Positions 31,825-42,369 of a stretch of DNA of 64,000 nucleotides are shown piece after piece. A model generated the notes under the pieces. It saw only the letters and a list, made by a program, of their open reading frames with translations. It searched no databases and was not told the DNA's origin. Numbering within the stretch: position 1 is the stretch's first letter; the number at the start of each line of letters is the position of its first letter. The position numbers and the translations under genes were made by a program. This stretch comes from Sipunculus nudus. Taxonomy: Eukaryota > Annelida > Sipuncula > Golfingiida > Sipunculidae. The stretch covers positions 73,717,642 through 73,781,641 of the forward strand of contig CM049306.1 in assembly GCA_026874595.1 (NCBI GenBank). The letters run 5' to 3'.

Positions 31825-34128
31825 ATGCAGATACAAGCAGCGTTCGTATCGCTGATGTGCACAGTCATATCAGCAGAGTCTTTCATTGATGTGTGTGACG
31901 TTAATATGCCTATCGACGCAATAGAACTTCCTGCTTGCCTTAGTTGTGAAGGATACTGCGGGGAGATATCAAATTTCAAAGAAGAGCGCGGTTGTTCCTG
32001 TGATCATCTTTGTCGCTTCTACAAAGACTGTTGTCCTGATGCGCAGGCTGTTTGTGGCATACAAACTGAACCAAGTGACACGGGAGAGAGTGCGTGTGTC
32101 CACAGTCAGGGGTTTAGATTTAATCGTAATGACTTGATGATTAATAATTGTCCTGACTCAAAAGATGCCTGCATGATTGGGACTGGAGGTGAGACTTCCG
32201 TACCTGTAACCGATGTGAACACAGGGGTGCATTATGTTACATATTCATGCGCTGTCTGTAATAAAAAATACGACGTCATGCCTTGGCAGACGGAACTGCG
32301 ATGTATGGAAAGCCCAGATAATTTAACATCGTTTATGGAGACCTTATGGTCGCACATATACGATGGCAAATGTGTCTTCGCTGTGAATCCACCAGAAAAC
32401 TTTCCGAAGCCACGCACTTGTCCTGATGTTCCGTTATTCAGGTGTGACTCTGAAGACTCTGAATGCCAGAACGCACATTTACACGAAGCCTGCAGTAATA
32501 ATAAACATCGTGCGTACGTAACGGATACGATAACATGTTACCACAACTACTATTGTGCTTTATGTGATACTGGTGGTTCTGTGGCCGACATATCTTGTGG
32601 TGCTGATTCATACTTTGGTATAGAACATGACCCCCCAAGGGAATATTCATTTCAGTTGCTTTTTGATGTGAAATTAAATGACGGTGAAGTTGTTGGTAAG
32701 GAGAAAACAGACTGTCCACCGGGGTACCTTTGGGCGAGTTCTGAACATGCTTGTCGCCATTCCGTTGGGGAAGAGGGCTCTCAGGTACCGGCATACTCTA
32801 TCAGTAAGCTATATGTTAGGCTTTATTACAAAGCAGGTATGAATATTTCACTATCTGAGGCAGTGATACGCCCAGTCCTAGAGGGAGAAATCAGACTTGT
32901 TGGTCAGATTGTGATCAACGATTTATGCACGTCACCGGTGTGTCACATGAACATCACAGCATTCTCAACTTCGGTGTCATTAAGAAAGAACGTGACGCAC
33001 AAGTCACTTGTGATTATCTCGCTGGAATCAAAAGTGATGAACCTCTTTCAAGATTTGATGAACGTCACGTTAGAAATAACAGATGCCCGGAATACTTCAA
33101 TAAATGAAATTCTTGGTTGTGATGCTTTAATATATGGCACAGCGGAATACAACATGAACTCTAACGGCAGTGTAACTCTTTTGGCAACTGGTCGCCAGGT
33201 TTGGTCACCCGCTTACCTGGAAGTAAACAACAGCTTGTTTGTGTGTCCGGTTGAGGAAGAACCAGCACTCACCAGCCCGTCTTCTGCCTCAAGTACTTTG
33301 AGTCTGGTTCTGTACATCTTATCGCTGATATGTTTGCTACTTCGTCTAGGCTTTCATGCCGCCTTCCGCTCATCTGACTTGATATCTTCTCGTCTGCAGG
33401 CTTGTTTAGCGGCAGCATTGGCTATTGCTCTTTCTTGTGCTTTGATTGGTCCACTGGTTACGTCGCAGACTGCGGTTTGCAGGCTTACCGCCATTGTCAT
33501 GCATTGGAGTTACCTATCGTTCTTCTGTTTGACCAGTGCTCTGGCTTTCGACATATGTCGCATGTTTGTGTCAAGTCTTTATCTAAAACCGTTGGGCAGT
33601 CGGAAGAAATCTTTCTATTGGTATTCTCTATTTGGATGGGGTACACCGCTAGCCGTCGTCGCTATTGCCATAACTGTAGACAACTGTGGAGGTTGTTCTG
33701 GTGTTTTCAGACCAGATTATGGAAAAACAATGTGCTGGTTGTCAAACCGTTACGGTTTACTAACATTCTTTGTTGTGCCAGCCTTTGTGTTGGTTGCATC
33801 AAATGTAGCCTTTTTTGTTATATCTGTAGTGATCATGTGGCGCGTGAAATCCGAAGCTCGTCAAACCCCACAAGACAACCGGGATCGGCTATCAGTTTAC
33901 GCCAGGCTAACCGTCCTCATGGGCATCACATGGGTAGTGGGGTTCATTTCAGCACCCTTGGATATAGAGGCATTGGGCTATATCTTCACCATCTTAAACG
34001 CTTCTCAAGGCATTTATTTTTTGCTTGTGTTCGTTCTGTCAAGGTCATTTTTGGACAAAATTCGCGGTAAAAGAGCCACTGAGCCATATACTGAAAGGGA
34101 AACTATAACGACAAACAGTTGTCAGTAA
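31825..34128 (+). CDS. Somatomedin-B domain, secretin/Methuselah-like 7TM receptor (intronless)
   Basis: One uninterrupted frame of 767 residues and TAA. The frame opens after a stop at 31732. The first ATG (31825, A at -3) begins a credible signal peptide, MQIQAAFVSLMCTVISAES. Residues 38-77 form a somatomedin-B domain: nine Cys in the pattern ending GCSCDHLCRFYKDCCPDAQA then VC. Residues 78-490 are a Cys-rich, then Cys-poor ectodomain with many N-glycosylation sequons. Seven helices span about 491-740, with family B marks: C552 paired to C637 (CWLSN), GWGTP at 604-608, ITWVVGF at 701-707 and LNASQGIYF at 724-732. A short tail of about 27 residues follows. I see no GPS cleavage motif, so it resembles Methuselah-like receptors more than classical adhesion GPCRs. 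It is presumed to be a plasma-membrane receptor signalling through G proteins; the ligand is unknown. Lack of introns in an intron-rich region suggests a retrocopy origin or an intronless family. Confidence 0.88.
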   Translation: MQIQAAFVSLMCTVISAESFIDVCDVNMPIDAIELPACLSCEGYCGEISNFKEERGCSCDHLCRFYKDCCPDAQAVCGIQTEPSDTGESACVHSQGFRFNRNDLMINNCPDSKDACMIGTGGETSVPVTDVNTGVHYVTYSCAVCNKKYDVMPWQTELRCMESPDNLTSFMETLWSHIYDGKCVFAVNPPENFPKPRTCPDVPLFRCDSEDSECQNAHLHEACSNNKHRAYVTDTITCYHNYYCALCDTGGSVADISCGADSYFGIEHDPPREYSFQLLFDVKLNDGEVVGKEKTDCPPGYLWASSEHACRHSVGEEGSQVPAYSISKLYVRLYYKAGMNISLSEAVIRPVLEGEIRLVGQIVINDLCTSPVCHMNITAFSTSVSLRKNVTHKSLVIISLESKVMNLFQDLMNVTLEITDARNTSINEILGCDALIYGTAEYNMNSNGSVTLLATGRQVWSPAYLEVNNSLFVCPVEEEPALTSPSSASSTLSLVLYILSLICLLLRLGFHAAFRSSDLISSRLQACLAAALAIALSCALIGPLVTSQTAVCRLTAIVMHWSYLSFFCLTSALAFDICRMFVSSLYLKPLGSRKKSFYWYSLFGWGTPLAVVAIAITVDNCGGCSGVFRPDYGKTMCWLSNRYGLLTFFVVPAFVLVASNVAFFVISVVIMWRVKSEARQTPQDNRDRLSVYARLTVLMGITWVVGFISAPLDIEALGYIFTILNASQGIYFLLVFVLSRSFLDKIRGKRATEPYTERETITTNSCQ

Positions 34129-35748
34129 CTAAATCTTCTAACATCAAGCGGTGTGTATACGTTTCGCGTACCATTTTGGGCTCTTGAACCCCTAAAATTG
34201 AATCCTTAAGTTGAGAAGTTGTCATATAAATTTGAAACGTATTAACATGGGTACTAGTCACTGGCATTCCGTGACTTCAGAAAGAAATTAAAGAAAAAAA
34301 TTTCAAGCTCCTCTTGATGCTATATTATGTTGTACTCTCCGCAATACTTTGAGTCAAGACGAACAACCGCACTGGCCAAAAAGAACCAAAGGCTAAATAC
34401 TTTACTGATATCAGTTTTAACGTCATTATTTAATTACGAAAGGTAAATTAGATGAGACTGACATCATAGAAGATCTCAGGCTACAAAGACAAATTTAGTT
34501 ATCAGAAGAATACTGATTTAGTTTTCACATGCATGTTATTTTATATACACTAGTCCGGGGGATTCTATGAATATAAGTAGTACATGTATTCCGCCACGTC
34601 TTTTTCCCGATTGATAAATATCCTTGATATAGAAACTGCCTTTCTCATACACGGAAAAGTTAAAACCAACTATTCACCTACCTTTTTTACAGAATTATTT
34701 CTGGCTTACTCTACATATATGTTAATGACATATAACGCCTTTGTGGCGGATGTTTAGGATTGTTTATTTACAAGTTGTTTGTAAACACACCATTGTTGAC
34801 AAACGGAAAAATCATGTAACCTGAGATCATGGACTGCATATATGCAGAAATTGAAACGTCATTAGTCGAAAACGCCTCTTGCAAAACTCTGGTATGTCTG
34901 ACTTGCCGCCAGATATTCTTGTTTAAAAAGTTTTTTGTGGGTTCCCCGTGTGATTTACAAAGGTGGATATAAACAAAACACACTGTCTGCGGTGGGATCG
35001 GCGTTTTCCTGGCATATTTTTATAAAAAATGTTCAAAGCTTTATCTTTAGTTTATATATAGTTGCCATATATATCAGAACAGGCCCCATTGAGGATAAAG
35101 AGCCAGAACTTGGACACTTGAGTTTGTAGAGATATGATTGACAGGACACTTATTTTCCTCACTAGCGAAGGGGGCCAAGTCTTGGTTGGTCATTTTTGTA
35201 TTTAAGACTGACCGTTTTCTTTTGGTCCGCGCGCCCTGCGGGGCACTGTAAAAAAATATATTTACTGTAAAATATGTATATATTTTATTTTATGTTATCT
35301 CATTCAGTTGATAAAATGATTAAAAAATCGGGCATGTCGTTTATACAGCTCGTGTGAGTAACAGAACTGAATTTTTAATTAAATGATGAATAGATGCTTT
35401 TAATGTACCACTGTTGTGAAGAATATTGCAACAACTATAAATGTAGATTCATCAAATAATCACATTCAGTCGTTTACACATTCTCTGTGTTCTTATACAA
35501 TATCATTGGCCGTCAGTGTAATTTTGTGAGCCATTGTAAATAAATGATATATCTAAATAAACAAAATACCTCAGGAAAGCGTCTATTACTGTGTTTTTTT
35601 TGTATTTTTAAAGAAGACTGAAACGGAGTAATTAATTCATCTTCTCTCATTTGTCTCCAGGTGAGAGTTCTTTTTTTATAAGCAAGTTAAAATTTCTATG
35701 ACGTATGAAATAGTATTTGTGTTGTTTATTTTAGATTTATAGTTTAAA
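34129..35748. other. 3' flank of the receptor gene
   Basis: AT-rich, no recognisable coding or repeat structure beyond the candidate poly(A) signals. Confidence 0.4.
35539..35561 (+). terminator. Candidate poly(A) signals downstream of the receptor gene
   Basis: Two AATAAA hexamers (35539-35544 and 35556-35561) lie about 1.4 kb after the receptor stop. A closer ATTAAA is at 34287-34292. Which one is used cannot be told from sequence alone. Confidence 0.3.
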
Positions 35749-36097
35749 TACCAAGCGGGCAAATCAACATTGATTAAATATTGAATCAATATTTATCATC
35801 AATATTTAAACAATTTTGGAGAAGCGTTGTATTTGAAAACTGCTTCAACCTGGAATTATCAACATTCATTGAGTGATTATTGTCAAATCAATATTGATTC
35901 AATATTGACAACCTGTTGAAATATTTAGACTGAAAAAAATCACGTTGATACAATGTTTAAACCTAGTTGATCATAAATATTGAACTATCATGCAATGTCA
36001 AATCATCATTGATTTAATGTTTAAAGCGAGTTGAAAATATCTCAACCTTATATAAATTGTTTTCAATTTTGAAAAAATGTTGAGTGCCCACTGGGTA
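35749..36097. mobile_element. MITE-like element with TACCMAGYGGGCA inverted ends
   Basis: The left end, TACCAAGCGGGCAAATCAAC, matches the reverse complement of the right end, TACCCAGTGGGCACTCAACA. The 349-bp interior has repeated AATCAATATTGATTCAATAT-type phrases. No coding sequence. The transposon superfamily is unclear. Confidence 0.6.
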
Positions 36098-39020
36098 TAT
36101 TGTTAATTTAAAACAGGGACAGTAGTTTCATTTTGTTTCATGTCAGGGATAACTATAACTGAGTGGTTTCAGTTATTCAGACAGGTTGTATGGCCTAGGT
36201 AACGAGGAACTGGAGCGCTGTCAATTCCTGCCAATCACTGTGATCAGCATATGCGAAATCACTGTCTGGTAAATGCCTTGACGTGAAATCTAGGCCAGAG
36301 AATCGAGAGCAGGACAGATTAGGATGCCAACGAAGGGGCGGATATAGGTTTGAGAAAAAACGGAGGTCCAACCCGGGGGGTTCAGGCCGCAAAATCTGTC
36401 TGAAACCCTTAGAAAAGGTAGAGGCGACTAATAATGAAGGGGGGGGGGGGGGGGAGTGGTCCGGACCCATGATGCAACGGACTCCGAGATGTATAGAAGT
36501 CTTAAAAGGCCAAAGAAAGAAATAGAGGTAGCTCAGGCTTTATAAATAGCTCATATTATTTTTTAGGATAGGGTTTTATCTACATTTTTAGCAGTAATTC
36601 TGTTTCATCGATACGACGATACAGCAGGCAAAGGGTATCGGTAACCGTATCGATATATCGTTAGGCCTATATTGATTCAGCCCTACTAGATAAGGTCGGT
36701 GGCTCTGTATATACTACAGAGACACAACTTGGTCAGCATCAGTGGGTCAATGCATTAAATGTCTGGTTACCCAATTAAAAGAGAACAGTGATTAATGGAC
36801 TGTCGTGTAAGAGACTGTAATTTTTCCTCACTTGAAAACTCTTATAATTTACTATTGTATGTTACTGTGTTTTCCTTGTGGACTCTGTTACTTTGACCTT
36901 GACATATATATTTATGTATGGTTACTTTAAGCATAAAAGAGTAATTGTTTCATTTTTGTATAAGTTTATTTTGCCACACATATCTTAAGTTCGATATGAT
37001 TCTGTATGTTTTGATTGGTGGGTTTGTCTGATTATCTATTATCCATTGATTCAACTTCTGTAATATAACCCGTTCATCGTGTTAACCCTTGTCTACTGAC
37101 ACACGGTGGCGTCAATATAACTTTAAGGGAAGGGGGGGGGGGGGGGGGGGTCGCAGGAATGGGAGGGTAATCAAAGTTGAGACAACATTTTCTATAAACA
37201 TGAAAGCTCTAATTCTAATATGACTGATTATCTAAAACTGATCTTTGGACAACATCATAGATATTAAATACGCACCTGATTTTTTTTATCTAAACCTTAT
37301 TTCCGAGATCCTACGTGTACGCCCTCATTATTTGAAATTCATTTTTTTAATAGTCACAGGCCTAATACGAGTTTCTTGCGATCACTGGCACATATCATGT
37401 TAAAAATAACTTCTGACCCAGGAGAACTTCAGTCCCTAATGAAAAGTTATACAAAGCTAGGAAAGTAGTCAGTTTTACAATTCTGGAAAAAAAGATCAGC
37501 CGTGACACTGAAACTTACAATTCAGTTGTTAATTTCAAGCCACTCGTCACACCTGTTTGCACTGAAACAAACAAGGTGAACTCTTCGAATGGCTCGATCC
37601 TAATCTTATAACATGCAGGTATTATATAGTGGGGTGCTCATTTTAATAAGTTTGTAGATCAATTCCAAAAGGTTATCTTCAATGAATGGGGTATAGTTCA
37701 ATGCATTAGGTATAATAGTTTTCCCGCGTTTTTCGTTAATATAGGCGTAGCTTATGGCATCCTTTTGTTGCAGATGGTATCTTTCCGGTGGACATAATTT
37801 TGATTTGGTAAAGATAAAATTAGTAATAATAAATAGAGTAAAATGAGTAAACAGATAATGGTAAATATAAAATAATGAAATTATCACAATGGTTTATATA
37901 CAAAGACATATAAATATAACCTATAATGTCAATAGTCAGGTGTTTGTAGGTAGCGGTATAAAGCATTTGGAAACTGGAATATTCATTGCGACCCTAACTT
38001 GTTTTGGGTCATTTTGGGTAAAATGAACACAAAACACCGGAGTTCTGGAGAATTGTAACACCGGTTATTTAGACAATTGGTGAACATTTGGTCTTGGTGA
38101 GCATTGATACGAAGAAAGGACCTACTACCAGCGACAATTCCTCTTTACCAAGTTGTTTTAACAGACCTTTCCCAACAAACGCGCGAAACCAGTGTTCGGG
38201 TCCGTTATATTGCATAAATATGGCACATATTGTTATATTTCAGATTATGAGACCTAAAAAAACCTTCCCCTTCTTTCATGGCAAGGTCCATGTCGGGATT
38301 TCAGGTTTGTATTTAATTTCTTTTGACGAAAACGATGACGCTGACGTAATGGATATGAACACAGAAGAAGAATTTTACACGCAGGAGATTTTATGCCTTG
38401 GTCGTCCTTGTTTTTTTTTTTCGGTTTGTTAGTAATTTTTCTCAAAAGGTCAAGAATGGATTTCAATGACATTTTATTCAAGGAGGGTATTGGTAACATC
38501 AGCAATCGAACAATCCAAACCAAAATAATCTGTTTTGAGGGTAATGTGTTTATCCCGAACCCAATGGCAGAGCCACTGGTATTTAACCTTCTGTTCTAAC
38601 ACACAGAGCTGACACACATTCCTCTGGGCTTGCATGATGCAAACAGGTTTTTGGTCTTTTTAATTTAATTAATACAAACGATCACACTCCTCAGGATTGG
38701 TTTTCAGGATGGTTCAGGAAATTGCAAGCTCTCATGTTTTAGACAGTCTCATTCTTAATATTTTGCATTAGATTTGTTAGATGTCCTTATAACCTAGGCT
38801 TGTACATCGCTTGTTAATCGTATCCGTATATCTGATCGGTATCCAAATAAACCCGTGGGAGGTGCTATATAGCAGCAAGGCGACTGTAAGCAGATCTTGT
38901 AGCAACTAAATTCAGCAAAACTGAATGACTCCGTTAAGAGCGTTGCGTGCATGAAGCTTTACTTAACCTCTAATTCAAGAAGTAACAAGCAGTCAAGCAA
39001 TGTATTGCTGCAATGGCGAT
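36098..39020. other. Intergenic stretch with homopolymers and one CGATATATCG fragment
   Basis: It contains G runs at 36438-36454 and 37132-37150. A fragment at about 36605-36690 (CCGTATCGATATATCG, ending CAGCCCTA) is related to the right end of the element at 39880. Short open frames are unrecognised. Confidence 0.4.
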
Positions 39021-39021
39021 T

Positions 39022-39882
39022 AAGGGCTGGGTATCGGTACTTCTCTTCCGGTACAATACGTATTGACGATACGTTTAATTTTTCTTTGTATATCATTCTT
39101 TAATAAAAGCTCTATTTCTTGATTTTTTAATGTTTTCTTTTTAATTTTAACATACAACATAATTAGTATGCTATGCACTTTAGCAGCTTAAGCTGATATT
39201 AAATAAATAAACAAATCAGTTGATTTTAATTATCAAAATCTATCTAATCAAGACTACCAAAATCTCAATTTTCTCTGAGCCCTTAGCATCTCCCCTCACG
39301 CACAAACATGTTTAATTGCATTTGGTGGGGAGATCATAGGCTGTATTTTTTATGTCATGTAATTACACAGTTTTGTATATTTCTGTGAATAGAATCCCAT
39401 TAGTACTAGTCACTCTCCTGTTTGTACAGGATTTGCCCCCAGGCTTTAACCATTTATTTGACAAGTAACCTATGACAGGCTGCGTAAATAAAAAAAAAGA
39501 GATTAAATGATATATATTAAGTTAGGATATATACGTAAATGCAACCTTGTTCCTAGTAGCAATATGTGATGTGAATATCGATTTCATTAATAAGGAGAAA
39601 CGTTATTATCATTCTCCTATTATCGCTCACATGCGCCTGCTTGTCATGGAAGTACTGACGTGCATGTGTATATACATAATTTACAGCCAAGTCTTTACAG
39701 CCAAAGCAACAAATATACAGTGCATTTAGATTTAATAAATCGTCATGGTTATAAGTAAAGTTAGAGTTTGAATGCTATTCATTAGCAAGCAATCGATACG
39801 ACCAATACAGCATGCAACGCATTTCGGTTATCGTATCGACGTCGTGTATCGATTCATATCGATATATCGATACAGCCCTATG
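39022..39882. mobile_element. hAT-like non-autonomous element with AGGGCTG...CAGCCCT ends
   Basis: The left end, AAGGGCTGGGTATCGGTA, and right end, ATCGATATATCGATACAGCC then CT, are imperfect inverted repeats rich in CGATAC. Flanks ATGGCGAT and ATGGAGAT could be an 8-bp target duplication with one change. The ~850-bp interior is AT-rich with no transposase. Confidence 0.5.
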
Positions 39883-40389
39883 GAGATGAACATAGGCGTA
39901 GACTTAAATCAGAGCGAGCAAGCCAGCTGTGAATAAAACTAGACGATCGTTGCGACGAAGCGCTGTCTCTCGGACTAAACACATCTGTTCTCAGCTGATA
40001 CTAGAACACGACTGTAATGCGTATAAAAATGGGAAGGAGGTAACTATATATAAGCAGTTAATAGCTGAGGCGTCGGTAGCCACCAAGGGTGACTAAAATG
40101 TTAGATATATCTGAAGGTACATTTTAACAGTCGTTCGTTAACAGTGCAAGATGTTTCGTCACAGCAGGCGGCTAGTACCCTCTATGCCTTAGCTGTAGAA
40201 GCTCCAAGAAGTCAAACGCCATAGGTTTTGCCCCGGGAAACAATACACAGATTCTTCAACCACAACCGAGTCTTAGGAAATCGATGCCCAGGAGCGCCAG
40301 CAATGGGGAATTACACGACCAGCGGTGCACGAAGGAATGAGAAGCAGAGGACATCTGCCGCACAAGTAAAGGGGAGAGTAAGAGCTACT

Positions 40390-41935
40390 TAAAACAAGGC
40401 CTACAGGCCTAATGCGAACCTGTGCAAAGTTTGGGAGTATGAATGGTTTATTTTTAAAATTTAATATTGATCCTCTTAAGTCCTGCATATCTACCTTAGT
40501 CATTATGATTTCAGCAAAATGGAAGTTTCGGACCTGCAAGTTTCAAACTAGGACATATTAAAACTAGAATATGGGTAGTCGACAAACGACTGTGTATCCG
40601 CAGAAATCAGAGTGGGACGGGTGAAGTGAGGCATGGATTAAGTGGCAAGAGGAATAGAGTGAGATGTGTTGCATATTAGCATGGGTGTCTGCAGCGTAAC
40701 CGTGAATGAAGGTGGTGCCACCTGTCATAAAATCGAGGAAATTGTCCAAGATGTATAAACCTGCAAAATTTCAGCTGGATAAGTCAAACCACTGCTGAGA
40801 TATGAGTGATTTTATCCTAAGGCAGATAAACAGATGGACGCTGTGCATAAGTGGTTGCAGGTTGCGCCATCAGTTTTGCCTATGATGAAGAGCTATGCGA
40901 GATCAATACACAAGCAAAATTTTGGCCCAATCGGTCAAACGGTTCCCGAGATATGAGCTTGGATGTCTGCAGAGTATACGTGAATGTAGGTGGCGCCACC
41001 TGTCAAAAAATCGAGAAAGCTGTCCAGGATGTATAAACCTGCAAAATTTCAGGTGGATAATTCAAACCACTTCTGAGATATGAGTAATTTTTATCCCAAG
41101 GCAGATGAACAGATGGACACTGTGCATAAGTGGTTGCAGGTGGCGCCACCAGACGTCTAGACACATTGTCTAGACACACGCCAGAGCCAGGTCAGTTGCC
41201 ATGGTGATGTCTGGACCCCACCTGTTTGTACTGAGTGACCTCTTGACTTGGCTGCTGAAACTCAGCATGTTGTCAAATCTGTTTTCAAACACAGAAAGCC
41301 TTTTTTTAATTGGCTACAATGCTTTTTTTAAAGCTGTATTTACCCATCTATTCTTATAAAACTGGCAGAACCCTATCATAGAATAATTCTTGTAAAGTTT
41401 AAACCAATCAGCTTAACAGTTTCATCATAAATAAGTGTATAAGCTAGAAGAGTTTAAAATTACATTTTCGCTTGTAAAAAAAAAAACACATCAATGTAGG
41501 TGGCGCCACCAATAACTCAATTTCAGATATGACATATGTGACAAACATTGGTATAAAATTTGGTGATTATAGCTCTAGCCGTTTCTGAGATTTTAATTTC
41601 AGTGTGCTTTTTTGGACAGATGACTAAGTTCAACCTCCTGTAACTTGGCCAAAAATCTCCGAACTGGAACCATACGAACAAACTTGAGAAAGATTGGTCC
41701 AGGGATCAATCTGTGAAATATTGGACACTTTGGCTGGACAGTTTCGGAGAAGAAGATTTTTAAAGCTTTTTTAGTTTTTTCTCTGTAAAATCTAAGAAAA
41801 TGCAGTTAGAAAAAAAAAACAAAATCCGATAGAGGTTTTCAGATGACTGATTATTTGGAAAAAATTTTGTGATGCTAGCTTCTGCTGTTTTTGAGATAGC
41901 TATTGTTAACGTACAGATGACGCAAGACAGACGAT
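40390..41935. mobile_element. Composite of family C end, family B units and family E copy
   Basis: It begins with the inverted family C end (AACAAGGCCTACAGGCCTAA). From about 40560 family B units follow: GTAGGTGGCGCCACCTGTC, GTCCAGGATGTATAAACCTG, GAGATATGAGTGATTTTATC, ACAGATGGACGCTGTGCATA, TTGCAGGTGGCGCCACC. Finally the reverse complement of family E, with GGTGGCGCCACC at about 41501. No gene is present. Confidence 0.65.
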
Positions 41936-42014
41936 ATATGTATATGTATGTATACATATATATGTATATGTATGTATACATATATATGTATATATATATA
42001 TGTATGTATACATA

Positions 42015-42052
<38 letters not shown>

Positions 42053-42066
42053 TTTATATATATATT
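41934..42066. repeat. TATG/TA compound microsatellite
   Basis: Alternating TATGTATACATATA units passing into pure TA. Confidence 0.9.
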
Positions 42067-42149
42067 GTGGTCATCATCAATAACGATGGACCAACATCAC
42101 TAAGGACAATGAATTATCCTTGCCACCTTTTCAATATGTTCATATGACT

Positions 42150-42365
42150 TGGCTCAGTGACTCAAATGACTGAGAGTACAGAGACAGATGACTATGAGTA
42201 CCAAGGTAGATGGACCTGATAGGACAGAGTAGAGGACAAGTGTGGATGACAGAAAGAGTGAGAGTTCATAAATAATGACTCTGAAAATACAGAGATGATT
42301 GCCTGAGAGTACAAAGATATATAACTCTGAGAAGCAGAGATGAATTACCATTAAAGATGTACATA
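42150..42365. repeat. Degenerate GAGAGTACAGAGA-type minisatellite
   Basis: Loosely repeated phrases such as TGACTGAGAGTACAGAGACA, TGACTCTGAAAATACAGAGA and TAACTCTGAGAAGCAGAGAT recur about every 20-60 bp. Confidence 0.5.
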
Positions 42366-42369
42366 TACA

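Noticed and set aside
33402-34070. 222-codon frame overlapping the receptor
   Set aside because: It is in another frame of the same strand inside the seven-helix coding region. A shadow of the real gene.
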